Shown here piece after piece: positions 17,436-27,171 of a stretch of 64,000 nt of DNA. The notes below the pieces were generated by a model, which worked only from the letters and a program-made list of their open reading frames with translations, was not told the DNA's origin and made no database searches. Positions within the stretch are counted from its first letter, which is position 1, and the number at the start of each line of letters is the position of its first letter. The position numbers were made by a program, and so were the translations under genes. The stretch is from Reichenbachiella faecimaris (GTDB lineage Bacteria; Bacteroidota; Bacteroidia; Cytophagales; Cyclobacteriaceae), in assembly GCF_900176375.1 (NCBI RefSeq), contig NZ_FWYF01000002.1, positions 904,161 through 968,160 on the forward strand, in the 5' to 3' direction.

Positions 17436-17882
17436 ATGAATCTAAGAAAAGGAACAGAAGCAGATCTGCCAAGACTCTATGAACTGATCATGGAGCTTGC
17501 CATTTATGAAAAGGGCGAGGATCAGGTATCTAATACAGTGGAAAGAATGAAGCAGGAAGGTTTCGGACCTTCTCCTGTTTTTGGCTTTTGGGTGATTGAG
17601 CTGGATGGTAAGGTAGTAGGAGCTGCCGTGTACTACTGGCGCTATTCTACTTGGAAAGGTAAGCGCTTATACCTGGAGGATTTAATCGTAACAGAAGCCC
17701 TCAGAGGTCGAGGTGGAGGAAAAATACTTTTTGACAAAATGATTGAATTCGGGAAGTCAGAAGGCGCTAGTGGCATGATGTGGCAAGTGCTTGATTGGAA
17801 CGAACCAGCCATCAATTTCTATAAAAAATACAACACCTCCTTTGATGAAGAGTGGCTCAATTGCCATATTGATTTCAGTTAA
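17436..17882 (+). CDS. GNAT family N-acetyltransferase
   Basis: 148 residues, one complete GNAT domain. Motif A binds acetyl-CoA: LEDLIVTEALRGRGGGKILF, matching V-x-x-x-x-R-G-x-G-x-G/A. The C-terminal WNEPAINFYKKYN is motif B with the conserved Tyr. The sequence is closest to the diamine or spermidine/spermine acetyltransferase-like branch (A-x-Y-E at 27-30, S-T-W-K-G-K-x-L-Y-L-E-D-L). A polyamine or thialysine-type substrate is likely but not proven. It sits 18 bases after serS and overlaps the convergent DUF4286 gene by 4 bases. Confidence 0.9.
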   Translation: MNLRKGTEADLPRLYELIMELAIYEKGEDQVSNTVERMKQEGFGPSPVFGFWVIELDGKVVGAAVYYWRYSTWKGKRLYLEDLIVTEALRGRGGGKILFDKMIEFGKSEGASGMMWQVLDWNEPAINFYKKYNTSFDEEWLNCHIDFS

Positions 17883-18184
17883 TCAACATGCTCTAGCATG
17901 GTACGAAAGGCCACAAACTTGTCTTTAAATTTTTCTGTATGCTGTGCCTGTAGCGCTTCGGCATACTTTTCCTGATATTCATGGATGTGATTGATACTAT
18001 CAGCAAAGTATTGGATGGCATAAGTGATGGCTCCCTCTTGTTCGTGCGATAGTAGCTTGAAGATTTTTCGGTCTACAAACATACCTGTGTCCATTACTTT
18101 TGGAATATGATCTTCCTTCATCCATTGCAGCCAATCAGCCTCAATGTTTTCGTCTAGGCTTACCGTTACGTTGTATAATATCAT
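17879..18184 (-). CDS. DUF4286 family protein
   Basis: 101 residues. Begins MILYNVTVSLDENIEADWLQ and includes MKEDHIPKVMDTGMF, the family's recognisable W-x-x-W-M-x-x-x-H-I-P segment. No signal peptide or membrane span. The size and pattern suggest a small ferredoxin-like (dimeric alpha-beta barrel) fold, as in monooxygenase-like and EthD-like proteins; this is inference. No function is known for the family. The gene is convergent with, and overlaps, the GNAT gene. Confidence 0.85.
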   Translation of the reverse strand: MILYNVTVSLDENIEADWLQWMKEDHIPKVMDTGMFVDRKIFKLLSHEQEGAITYAIQYFADSINHIHEYQEKYAEALQAQHTEKFKDKFVAFRTMLEHVD

Positions 18185-18268
18185 GGGGCAAATTTAGGTA
18201 GATTTTGATTCCTATAACTGCATCAAGCATTCGCTTTTAGTTATTATATTGACGGATAAAAAAGTTAG

Positions 18269-19768
18269 ATGCTTCGGAAAGGGTTTCTTAGACAGAGTGA
18301 TGTGATCAGGACAGAAAGACTAGCTGGTTGGGTCATACTTTGGATCACTATCTCCTATATATTTTATGCTTTTTTTTACATGTTGAGAGAAACTTTTAGA
18401 TTTCTCTCTGGTGATATGGGAGGTCAGATGCTCATTATTTTATCTGACAATGAAATTTATCTTTATAACCTATTCTATGCAGGAATTGCAACTGCCATAG
18501 GGTTTTCGTTCACCTTAAAGTTTATATTTTCAGGTGGTTTAGGAAGAGCAACGAAACAACGATTTCGTGTAAGGAATGTCGTAAATAATCAAAATTTCTT
18601 CAGATGGTCATTTCTGTTCTGGTTTGGCAAAATGACTGTAATTCTCGGAATTTGGTACTTGGTTTTTCCTCTTCAGTTTGATATCGATTTTCTAAAAGAT
18701 GCATCATTTTTTCTATTAGTTCTTCCGATTGTAGTTTTTACGAATTCCTGGCTTGGTTTACATCTAATCTTAGGCAAAAAATCAATTTTGTATTTCTTTG
18801 CTTCATTTGTCATTTTCCTAATATTGAGTTCCATTTTTGCCCTTAAGCATTTTATCCCTAAAGGAACCATTGAAGAAAAGTACAAAGTAACTTCAGTAGA
18901 GTATGCCTATGATCTAGAATTGCCGAGGACGGAGTATTTAGATAGAATAAGAAGAATATCTTTGGCGATTGATTTGTATGTTGTATTAGACTTTGAACAA
19001 AATAATAAGACCAAAATCTTTTTTGGAGATGAACGAAATGAAATCGATCTGGACCAACTTAAAGTCCTAATAGAGCGAAAAAAGGAAGAGTATTCTAGTG
19101 TAGAAGGCAGTATTCTAACTTATAACTTAATTGTTGACAAGAGAGTAAAATTAAAATATGTAAAGGACATAGTTCATAATATTAGAAAATGTGGATACTG
19201 GGGAGTTCAATATTCTACTGGGGTCAAGCACTCAAAATATCCTTCATATTATTCAGGTTTTAAAAATCTTGGTATTCATGAATACTTGCCACCTTATGAT
19301 CCTAAATTGGAAGTTTTTTTGGACTCGATAGAGTCATTAGACTTTATTAAATATAAAATTTCGCCAACAGCATCAGATTATTTTAGGGTACCACACGTAC
19401 AAAAGGTAAATAGGGTTGTTGTTAGAAGGGATGCTCATGGAGTTCTTATTAACAATGAATCAATTGAGATTGATGAAATACAAAATGTTATCAAGCTATT
19501 TATCAAAAAATACTCTCCTAATTGTGTAATAGTTTATATGCCAGATTACAATATCTCATATGGAGACTATATAGAAATTAAGGATATCCTTTATACTCAA
19601 ATTGAAAAATTGCGAAATGAATATTCAATCGTCCAATTTGGAAAGCCTTATAATAAAAATTTCAGAGGAGATCTTTACGATTCAGCAAGGCGAAAATTTC
19701 CACTAAATGTGGTTGAATGGACGAAAGAAGAGCAACGCCTCATAAAACTTCTCAATCGAAAAAATTAA
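18269..19768 (+). CDS. Membrane protein with two ExbD/TolR-like domains (putative)
   Basis: 499 residues. The first 200 hold about five transmembrane helices (about 20-40, 65-90, 112-138, 148-168, 172-195). Two soluble units follow. Unit 1 (about 228-325) reads as strand, short turn, strand FFGDERNEIDLDQLKVLIE, then a strand ending in IVDKRVKLKYVKDIVHNIR and a final GVQYST strand. Unit 2 (about 378-470) repeats the plan: RVVVRRDAHGVLINNESIEI, then VIVYMPDYNISYGDYIEIKD. This order resembles the periplasmic domain of ExbD/TolR, twice. The single N-terminal helix with catalytic Asp of true ExbD is absent. AT-rich. No recognised family; the domain call is pattern-based. Confidence 0.6.
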   Translation: MLRKGFLRQSDVIRTERLAGWVILWITISYIFYAFFYMLRETFRFLSGDMGGQMLIILSDNEIYLYNLFYAGIATAIGFSFTLKFIFSGGLGRATKQRFRVRNVVNNQNFFRWSFLFWFGKMTVILGIWYLVFPLQFDIDFLKDASFFLLVLPIVVFTNSWLGLHLILGKKSILYFFASFVIFLILSSIFALKHFIPKGTIEEKYKVTSVEYAYDLELPRTEYLDRIRRISLAIDLYVVLDFEQNNKTKIFFGDERNEIDLDQLKVLIERKKEEYSSVEGSILTYNLIVDKRVKLKYVKDIVHNIRKCGYWGVQYSTGVKHSKYPSYYSGFKNLGIHEYLPPYDPKLEVFLDSIESLDFIKYKISPTASDYFRVPHVQKVNRVVVRRDAHGVLINNESIEIDEIQNVIKLFIKKYSPNCVIVYMPDYNISYGDYIEIKDILYTQIEKLRNEYSIVQFGKPYNKNFRGDLYDSARRKFPLNVVEWTKEEQRLIKLLNRKN

Positions 19769-21435
19769 AACAACCCCTCAATCGTACCGTCATCCGTAAT
19801 ATCAATTTTTTCAGAAGCAGGATGCTCTGGCAGCCCAGGCATTCGCATGATGTCTCCAGTGATAGGTACCAAGAACCCTGCGCCAGCGGCAATTTCAATC
19901 TCACGCACAGTCACCACAAAATCCTTGGGCCTTCCTAATAACGCTGGATTGTCTGATAGCGATTTTTGTGTCTTGGCAATACAAACGGGTAATCCAGAAA
20001 GACCAAGCCGTTCTATTTTCCTTAGGTTGGCTCTGGCTTTTGACGTATAATCAATAGCTTTAGCTCCATAGATTTTTTTGGCAATGATATCAATCTTCTC
20101 TTCTACAGGTAGAGACCAGTCATACATGGGTGTGAATTTCACATGATTAGCTTCGACCGTAGCCACTACATCTTTAGCGAGTGCTATGGCTCCCTCTCCT
20201 CCATGAGCCCAGACATCAGCTACTTCTACTGTGACACCTAATTTTTCACATCTCTTTCTTATCAAATCAATTTCTCCGTCCGTGTCAGAAGTGAATTTGT
20301 TGATGGCTACCACGGGCAGAATATTAAACAAGCCAATATTTTCTATGTGCTTTTCCAGGTTGGCAAGTCCTTTTTCGAGCGCCTCAAGATTTTCTATTTG
20401 CAAATCTGCAACAGCTATACCCCCATGATATTTGAGCGCACGAACAGTAGCTACGAGCACCACGGCCTTTGGCGAAAGCCTACCTGATACACACTTGATA
20501 TCAAAAAACTTTTCAGCACCCAAGTCAAAACCAAAGCCTGCTTCTGTCACCACATAATCTGATAATGATAATCCAGTCTTAGTTGCTATAATCGAATTTG
20601 TACCTTGGGCAATGTTGGCGAACGGCCCGCCATGGATAATGGCTGGGTTGCCTTCCATGGTTTGAACCAAATTGGGCATGATGGCATCTTTGAGTAAGGC
20701 TGCCATGGCACCATGGGCTTTTAAGTCGCGGGCATAGATGGGTTCCTTGTTGTAGGTGAAGCCAATGAAAATGTTACCCAATCGTTTTTTGAGGTCAGAA
20801 AAATTTTCAGCCAGACAAAGGATGGCCATGATTTCTGAGGCGGCTGTGATATCAAAACCAGTTTCTCTGGGAACTCCTGACGTAGTACCCCCAAGCCCTA
20901 CAATCATGTTTCTCAACGAACGATCGTTCATGTCCATCACTCGCTTCCATGTCACCGTTCTTGGGTCAATACCCAGCGAGTTATTTTTATTTTGAACGTT
21001 GTTGTCGATAAGGGCTGCCAAAAGATTGTTGGACTTTTCTATGGCAGAAAAATCACCAGTGAAGTGGAGATTGATGTCCTCCATGGGAAGTACTTGTGAA
21101 TAGCCCCCACCTGTCGCACCTCCTTTGATGCCGAAAACTGGACCCAGAGAAGGTTCTCTTAGTACTACCGTGGTTTTCTTTCCGATTTTATTGAGCGCTT
21201 CAGTCAGTCCAATTGACATGGTGGTTTTCCCTTCACCAGCTGGTGTAGGGGAAATGGCAGATACCAAAATGAGATTGTTCTTGCTATACTTTTCCTTGTC
21301 TATATACGTGAGGGGAATTTTGGCTTTGGTTTTCCCGTAAGGGATCAGGTCCTCAGCATTGATATTCAGTTTTTTGCCAATTTCGGCGATAGGCAAAAGG
21401 GGAGCCTTTTTAGAAATTTCTAAATCAGTATGCAT
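19765..21435 (-). CDS. fhs: Formate-tetrahydrofolate ligase
   Basis: 556 residues, full length. The ATP-binding loop lies in SAISPTPAGEGKTTMSIGLT (about 60-79), and later conserved stretches include PSLGPVFGIKGGATGGGYSQ and HGGPFANIAQGTNSI. The enzyme joins formate to THF with ATP to give 10-formyl-THF, feeding purine and initiator formylmethionine synthesis. It is monocistronic; its 3' end overlaps the convergent membrane protein gene by 4 bases. Confidence 0.97.
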   Translation of the reverse strand: MHTDLEISKKAPLLPIAEIGKKLNINAEDLIPYGKTKAKIPLTYIDKEKYSKNNLILVSAISPTPAGEGKTTMSIGLTEALNKIGKKTTVVLREPSLGPVFGIKGGATGGGYSQVLPMEDINLHFTGDFSAIEKSNNLLAALIDNNVQNKNNSLGIDPRTVTWKRVMDMNDRSLRNMIVGLGGTTSGVPRETGFDITAASEIMAILCLAENFSDLKKRLGNIFIGFTYNKEPIYARDLKAHGAMAALLKDAIMPNLVQTMEGNPAIIHGGPFANIAQGTNSIIATKTGLSLSDYVVTEAGFGFDLGAEKFFDIKCVSGRLSPKAVVLVATVRALKYHGGIAVADLQIENLEALEKGLANLEKHIENIGLFNILPVVAINKFTSDTDGEIDLIRKRCEKLGVTVEVADVWAHGGEGAIALAKDVVATVEANHVKFTPMYDWSLPVEEKIDIIAKKIYGAKAIDYTSKARANLRKIERLGLSGLPVCIAKTQKSLSDNPALLGRPKDFVVTVREIEIAAGAGFLVPITGDIMRMPGLPEHPASEKIDITDDGTIEGLF

Positions 21436-21607
21436 GGGTAATGTTGCTTGTTCCTATTAAACAGTGGGTTTCGAGCTAATTCTCAAAACCCTTTGTCTTC
21501 TATAGAAACCAAGTTATCATATTTTTCCAGAGGTTCATCGAACTTTTTTACAATTGGCATTTGTGGGATTTACATTTAATCAAGTAAAATCTAAATCCCA
21601 CCCTATT

Positions 21608-22105
21608 ATGGAAGCGCACAAGATCGAACGAATAGAAGAAGTTTGGAAAACCATTGAAGGTTATTCCAATTATGAAGTATCTAACTTAGGAAGGATTCGA
21701 AGAAAGGGGAGAAAGACATTTCATGCTGGTTCAAATAAGGATATCACTCTCAAAGAAAAGGTGATGAAGCAGCGTTGGAACAAAACCTGTAAATGTTATT
21801 TCATGGATTTGCTAAATGATGAAGGGAAAAGAAAAACAGTTTACCCTCATCGTGAAGTGGCTTCAGCCTTTTGTATTAATATTCTGCCAGAAGAGTTTAC
21901 TATGATTGTTCATTTGGATAATGATCCTATGAACAATGACAGTTCAAACCTTGAATGGGTATCGCCTTCTGAGCACATGGCTTTTCAGTTTGAAGTGGGT
22001 AACAAGAATAACTTCAAGGTTTGGAGAACCCGTAAAGAAAAGTATGAAAATGGCTTCAAAGCAGGTACCATTTTCAAAGGCCGTCCAAGAAAAGTATTGG
22101 CTTAG
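21608..22105 (+). CDS. NUMOD4 / HNH-like protein
   Basis: 165 residues from the ATG at 21608 (MEAHKIERIEEVWKTIEGYS). An upstream in-frame ATG at 21554 adds 18 residues unlike the family. The first part matches NUMOD4: EEVWKTIEGYSNYEVSNLGRIRR. The second half contains an HNH_3-like finger: VHLDNDPMNNDSSNLEWVSP. The first catalytic His of the HNH signature appears weak or shifted, so nuclease activity is uncertain. These proteins are homing-endonuclease-like and often stand alone in genomes or phages. Here it is isolated, convergent with the CHAT gene, which ends 1 base after it. No intron or mobile element is seen. Confidence 0.85.
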   Translation: MEAHKIERIEEVWKTIEGYSNYEVSNLGRIRRKGRKTFHAGSNKDITLKEKVMKQRWNKTCKCYFMDLLNDEGKRKTVYPHREVASAFCINILPEEFTMIVHLDNDPMNNDSSNLEWVSPSEHMAFQFEVGNKNNFKVWRTRKEKYENGFKAGTIFKGRPRKVLA

Positions 22106-22106
22106 T

Positions 22107-25100
22107 CTATTTTCCAATCAGGACAAAAGGAGACCAATAATAGGGGTGCGCAAATTGACCTCCTTGCTCAATCATATTAAGCTTGGCCTTCTTCAAGGCG
22201 TATGCATAGCTCAAACTTTCGTGCAAATCCTTAGGCACATCATAAGGCAAAAAGTTGTCGTAGTAGTCGATCATCAACCGTTTGGTAGACTCATCTGAAA
22301 CCTTCCAAAGCGAAACTGTAATATTTTTAGCACCAGCGTATATCAACGCCCTGGTCAATCCAATAATACCTTCGCCATTAGATATTTTTCCAAGGCCTGT
22401 TTCGCAGGCGGAAAGAGAAACCAGCTCTGCATTCAAGTTGATGTTATACACTTCACCAGAGAATAGAATGCCGTCCTGAGCCTTTGTCAAGGTATCACGA
22501 GTCATGAATATACCCGAGAACTCTGGTTCTTCTTGATTGACAAAACCATGCGAGGCAATGTGAATGTATTGGTATTCATCCATGGTGCCTGATTTGGCGA
22601 TTTCCTCCTGAGCATTGTAGTACATGTATTTGTCAACCTTTTTTCCATTCTTGACAAAAAGTGTATCAATTTCCTCTACTTCTATCTCTGTACCAGGTAG
22701 CGATTTGAGCTCTTCTGCTGATATTGAAATGCCTTTCCTGAGATTTTTGGCTTTGTCAACTTTGTCGTATGACAATTTCTTTGCCTCCTTCAATGCCTGA
22801 AACGAGTGCTCAAAATCAACTGGCGCAATGATCATGCCTTCTTTGGGTGCTTTGGGTCGAGAAATTTTATCATTCATAAAAGTCTTGTAGATCAGGTTGG
22901 CAGAGAAAGTATAGGAAATATTATAATCCCTGACCAAATAGGGTAGTGTGGCATAATCTACATTATTGTGATCCACATCAGCAGAGAGCAATACTTCGAA
23001 TGGAATTGTGGCCATGATGCCGTCTTGCACCACAATGATGTTTTTGATATGATCCGGAATTTCCATGGGGAAGAGCTGCTCATACAACATGCGGGCATAA
23101 GTGGTGTATATTTTATCACTTTTATAAAGCACTCCTTTTCTTACTGCTTTTACGGCTTTTTCATAATCTCGCTTTTTATATACTTTGTCGATTTTCATGC
23201 CCGATTGATCTATTTGTGTAACGTAGATACTATCTGTAGTTAAGAAGTAGGACAGCATCATGGTCGAGTCATTTAGAAATTTTTGAATGTCGTCTAACTT
23301 TGTGATCTGTACGTCATACTTGAGGTCGTAATATTTAGGATACTCTGTTTCGAATTTTTCGATTAGTCCTTCATATTCTCTATTGGCTTTGAAGAGTTCT
23401 CTTTGATAGAACTCTATCATGTCTGGGTCAGGATTGGCTGCCAGTTCTTGAGTGTAGCTATTGATAAGTGTTTTTAATTCTTTCTCTCGGTCTAGCAAAG
23501 TATCAGGGATTCCTCCAAAAGAGTTTGCATTTGATTCTGCTAAAGAAGAAAAGAGAATGGCTCCTTTGTTTTTCTCAGTAAAAAAGAAAAAACGGTCTTC
23601 ATACTCTCTTTTTTTGCCCTTGTAGGTAGCGTCCACACCTAGATATTTGACATTTTCTTCATTAATCAAATTGATCAATGAGTAGGCGGCGTTTACAGAG
23701 GACTCATATATTTTGCTCGACATTTCACTTAGTTCGATTTGGTCTCTACGGTCTGTATAAGATTGTCTGATTTGCTCTACCAAACTATCACTCAATACAA
23801 AACTGTGGAGGGAAATATCTAGCCCTTTTACATTTTCACTTCTTCTAAAGCCCTCTTCCAATAGTTGCCCTTTGAACTGCAAATACCAGAGTAAATCCTT
23901 GTTGTCAAAGAAATTCACCAATACAGGATTCATGAAAACATTTTTGTCGTCGAAGTCAATGATACTGGCATTGATAGCTTCCTGACAATATTCCAGGGCT
24001 GTTCGGATATCTCCTTTTTCACCATATACCCTGGATAGGTTGTAGTAGCCATTGGCCACATTTGGGTGCTCATCTCCATGAATGTTTTTATCTATGGCCA
24101 AGGCTTTTTCGAAGTACCGAATGGCCAGCTCGAAATCCCCAAAAAAGTAGTAAATGCTACCCAAATTGTTATTGGCTGCTGAGGAGTTGACATGATTTTC
24201 GCCTACTAGATTAAAGTTGATATCCATCACCTTATTGTAGTAGTCCAGTGCATCTCTAAACTTCTCTTGATACATGTAAGTATTGCCAATGCCTAAGTAA
24301 CTTCTCACACTGTTTTGATGCTCTAAGCCAATGGTTTGTTCGAATAGATCTAATGACTTCTGATAGTATTCCAAGGCCTTAACGTAATTGCCTTGATTTT
24401 TATACACGTCTGCAAAACCCAGATAAATCGTCCCAAATTTTGGATTCTTCTCATGAAGAAACTTCTGATAGATGACCAATGCTTGTCGGTAATATTGCAT
24501 AGCCAGATCATAGGCGCTTCTGTTTTTGTAGATGTCGCCAATGCCTACATAGGTGGTAGCTACATCTGGATGATTTTCTCCAAAAACAGATATGTTTATT
24601 GCCAATGCTTTTTCGTAATATTCAGTGGCCAGGTTATAGGAGCCTTTGTTTCTATAAAGGTTACCCAAACTCAAATAGGAGTTGGCTACGTAGGGGTGAT
24701 TTTCTCCCAGAATTTTACGATTTGCTTCAAGGGCAGCTTTAAAATGTTTGAAGGCTTCTTCATATTGGTGTTTGCCGAAATAGACGTTTCCAATACCCAA
24801 ACTGGTAGGTGCAGAAAACAAAACCTCTTCGTGTACTTCATGATTGGCTAATTCGAGCGCTTTTTCGTATTCCTCAAGAGCTAATTCATGCTGACCAGTG
24901 AGGTAATGAATGTTGCCAATGTTATTCATTGCATTGGCTTTTTCGATATCCCATTCACCTAGTTTTTCATGCGCCATATTATAGGCTTCTTCGGCAATTT
25001 CCATGGCTTTCTTGAGCTCAAAGGTGCCGCAAAGGTTTTCTGCGATTTTATTGTCACTGGCAACCACACCTCTCCAATATTGAGATTTTAAGTAAAGATC

Positions 25101-25262
25101 TTTTGCTTTTTCAAAGTGCATGATTGAACTATCATGTCTGTTGAAAAGAAGAAATGTATCTCCCTGATGAAAATGATAATCAGCTAATTCTTTCTGAGCG
25201 TGAAGTACATGACTTAGTGACCCTAAAAGCAAGGTTAGAACGATTACAATATTGAATTTCAT
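22107..25262 (-). CDS. Secreted TPR-CHAT domain protein
   Basis: 1051 residues. Signal peptide 1-22 (ending VLHAQ). At least ten tandem TPRs fill about 30-430 with the repeating pattern A-x-x-Y-x-x-x-G-N-x-Y-x-x-x-G. A helical middle follows (about 500-650), then a CHAT domain (about 760-1050). CHAT is a caspase/separase-like peptidase fold; the expected dyad is present: His905 in HIASHG and Cys953 in SACETG. Both residues look intact, so proteolysis is plausible. TPRs would bind partners or substrate. The export signal suggests a periplasmic or surface role rather than cytosolic immunity. A sister TPR protein starts at 1733. Confidence 0.92.
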   Translation of the reverse strand: MKFNIVIVLTLLLGSLSHVLHAQKELADYHFHQGDTFLLFNRHDSSIMHFEKAKDLYLKSQYWRGVVASDNKIAENLCGTFELKKAMEIAEEAYNMAHEKLGEWDIEKANAMNNIGNIHYLTGQHELALEEYEKALELANHEVHEEVLFSAPTSLGIGNVYFGKHQYEEAFKHFKAALEANRKILGENHPYVANSYLSLGNLYRNKGSYNLATEYYEKALAINISVFGENHPDVATTYVGIGDIYKNRSAYDLAMQYYRQALVIYQKFLHEKNPKFGTIYLGFADVYKNQGNYVKALEYYQKSLDLFEQTIGLEHQNSVRSYLGIGNTYMYQEKFRDALDYYNKVMDINFNLVGENHVNSSAANNNLGSIYYFFGDFELAIRYFEKALAIDKNIHGDEHPNVANGYYNLSRVYGEKGDIRTALEYCQEAINASIIDFDDKNVFMNPVLVNFFDNKDLLWYLQFKGQLLEEGFRRSENVKGLDISLHSFVLSDSLVEQIRQSYTDRRDQIELSEMSSKIYESSVNAAYSLINLINEENVKYLGVDATYKGKKREYEDRFFFFTEKNKGAILFSSLAESNANSFGGIPDTLLDREKELKTLINSYTQELAANPDPDMIEFYQRELFKANREYEGLIEKFETEYPKYYDLKYDVQITKLDDIQKFLNDSTMMLSYFLTTDSIYVTQIDQSGMKIDKVYKKRDYEKAVKAVRKGVLYKSDKIYTTYARMLYEQLFPMEIPDHIKNIIVVQDGIMATIPFEVLLSADVDHNNVDYATLPYLVRDYNISYTFSANLIYKTFMNDKISRPKAPKEGMIIAPVDFEHSFQALKEAKKLSYDKVDKAKNLRKGISISAEELKSLPGTEIEVEEIDTLFVKNGKKVDKYMYYNAQEEIAKSGTMDEYQYIHIASHGFVNQEEPEFSGIFMTRDTLTKAQDGILFSGEVYNINLNAELVSLSACETGLGKISNGEGIIGLTRALIYAGAKNITVSLWKVSDESTKRLMIDYYDNFLPYDVPKDLHESLSYAYALKKAKLNMIEQGGQFAHPYYWSPFVLIGK

Positions 25263-25386
25263 TATTTGTATATTTCGATGAATTAGCAGTCTGAAATGCT
25301 AATTTGATAGAATTTATTTGATATTACGTCCTTAATGCATTTATATTGAATTAGTTATTCACAAAAAAAATTAAATATCCGTTACT

Positions 25387-27120
25387 ATGAGAAAGGCGCT
25401 TTTAATGTTAATCCTATGTCCACTTGCTGCCTTATCCCAACAAAAACCTGTCCTACAAGAGCAATATTACATCAACGAAGATGGTAAGCTTTATTGGCAT
25501 GGTAAAAACCCTGTTTACTTATTTATTTCTGAAAGTCCAGATGGTAAAAATCTTCATAGACTGAAAAGTGAAATCCATGAAGACTATACGAATCCTATGT
25601 ATTTGGATACTGAAGGTGTCAATTACATTAGATCGAATTGGGCGGCTGATTCTACATTGAAGCAAATTCAGCCCAGGTTTGAATTGCTTTTTGAAGTTTA
25701 TCGAGACAGCGAAGCACCTAGAACCACCGTGTCTTTTGAGGAATCTCCTAGGTACAAAAATGCTGAAGGGGAGCAATATTATGGACAAGGACTAAAATTT
25801 AAAAGTAAGGCTATAGATAATCAGTCTGGCGTACAGAAGACGTTCTATTCTGTTGATAACAATAATTTTTTGGCTTTCACCCAAGATCAGGATTTGAATC
25901 AGGACAAAGCGTATGATATTAAAATTTATTCTGCTGATAACACTGGCAATGTAGAGCCCATTCAGATGTATCAATTCCGAGTGGATCTCACCAGCCCAGT
26001 TTCTGAATATACGGTACATAATGATCGCAGTGGGATGATCTTCTCTCCCCGAACGTATATTAAACTACAGTCTGTGGATGCTAGTTCAGGACTGAATCGT
26101 GTAGGATATAAGATTGACGACGGCCCAGAAAAAATATTTGGGGATCAAATCAATCTTTCTGGTTTGGCTGATGGTGCTCATACTATTAAATATTATGGTT
26201 ATGACAATGTGAAAAATAAAGAAGTGGATAAGGTGATCGAATTTTACTTAGATAAGACGGTACCTGCTGTGGAGGCTACCATAGTAGGTGATCAGTATCA
26301 GAATAGGGGTCGCGTTTTTGTGTCTACGAGAACCAAAGTAAAATTGACTGCAGAAGACAATAAGGCTGGTGTGAAGACGATCAAGTATTCCATTGATGGT
26401 GCAGACCACGAAACGTATTATGAACCATTTATTCTTGATAAAACAGGTGGCAATCATGTGATTACCTATTATGCGATTGACAAAGTGAACAATAGATTTG
26501 ATGGCAAATTGGAGGAATCTAACTTGAGTAGATCTTCGCTTGACATTGACATGGAAGCTCCAGAAATCAAGTACGAGTTTACAGGTAGTCAATACCACTC
26601 AAGAGACACAGCATTTGTGACAAGCAATTCAGAGATTGCTTTAGCCGCTATAGATGGAGAAAGTGGAGTGAAAGACCTGGGTTATAAAATTAATGGAGGA
26701 ACTGGCCAGCAATATACTGGGCCAATAAAGCTTGAAGAAGAGGGTTTCTATACTATTGACTTCTATGGTACCGATCAGGTGAATAACAGAAACACCAAAT
26801 CATTCTTCTTTGTGGTGGACAACACTGGACCTAAAGTTGAGCACATCTTGAGCATGGAGGCAGTTGGGAAGATTATCCTTGATGAAAAGGATGGGCAACC
26901 CATTGGTGTGTATTCCAAGGGGGTTAAGCTTTTTCTTGGAGCAACAGACCATGTGGTAGATACAGATAAAGTATTTTATTCGCTCAATGGAGCACCAGAA
27001 GTGGAATACACCAGACCAGTCAAAATCGATACACGTGGTTTGGTTACGTACAAAGTTAGAGCCACAGATAAGCTAGGCAACTCAACTACATCTGATGAAG
27101 TGGAGATTTTTGTGAAGTAG
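25387..27120 (+). CDS. Secreted repeat protein with OmpL47-type domains
   Basis: 577 residues. Signal peptide 1-17 (MRKALLMLILCPLAALS). From residue about 115 the protein contains four to five beta-sandwich repeats of about 90 residues. Each has a D-x-x-x-P start, an A-x-D-x-x-S-G-V core (AIDNQSGVQKTFYSVD; AEDNKAGVKTIKYSIDG; AIDGESGVKDLGYKING), and a closing Y-A-x-D-x-x-x-N strand. This is the OmpL47-type beta-domain repeat. No T9SS C-terminal tag and no barrel are seen. Likely a periplasmic or surface structural protein. Divergent from the TPR-CHAT gene with a 124-base shared upstream region. Confidence 0.85.
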   Translation: MRKALLMLILCPLAALSQQKPVLQEQYYINEDGKLYWHGKNPVYLFISESPDGKNLHRLKSEIHEDYTNPMYLDTEGVNYIRSNWAADSTLKQIQPRFELLFEVYRDSEAPRTTVSFEESPRYKNAEGEQYYGQGLKFKSKAIDNQSGVQKTFYSVDNNNFLAFTQDQDLNQDKAYDIKIYSADNTGNVEPIQMYQFRVDLTSPVSEYTVHNDRSGMIFSPRTYIKLQSVDASSGLNRVGYKIDDGPEKIFGDQINLSGLADGAHTIKYYGYDNVKNKEVDKVIEFYLDKTVPAVEATIVGDQYQNRGRVFVSTRTKVKLTAEDNKAGVKTIKYSIDGADHETYYEPFILDKTGGNHVITYYAIDKVNNRFDGKLEESNLSRSSLDIDMEAPEIKYEFTGSQYHSRDTAFVTSNSEIALAAIDGESGVKDLGYKINGGTGQQYTGPIKLEEEGFYTIDFYGTDQVNNRNTKSFFFVVDNTGPKVEHILSMEAVGKIILDEKDGQPIGVYSKGVKLFLGATDHVVDTDKVFYSLNGAPEVEYTRPVKIDTRGLVTYKVRATDKLGNSTTSDEVEIFVK

Positions 27121-27139
27121 AATAAATAAAGAATAATAA

Positions 27140-27165
27140 AAAGGCCGAGAATGTTCTCGGCCTTT
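27140..27165. terminator. Bidirectional terminator
   Basis: A 12-bp stem (AAAGGCCGAGAA / TTCTCGGCCTTT) with a tiny loop and T-rich flanks on both strands. Lies between the OmpL47-type gene and the ABC permease gene, which are convergent. Confidence 0.85.
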
Positions 27166-27171
27166 CTTGTT

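Noticed and set aside
24393-24851. 152-codon frame antisense to the TPR region
   Set aside because: Repetitive because the TPR gene is repetitive; no start context or homology pattern.
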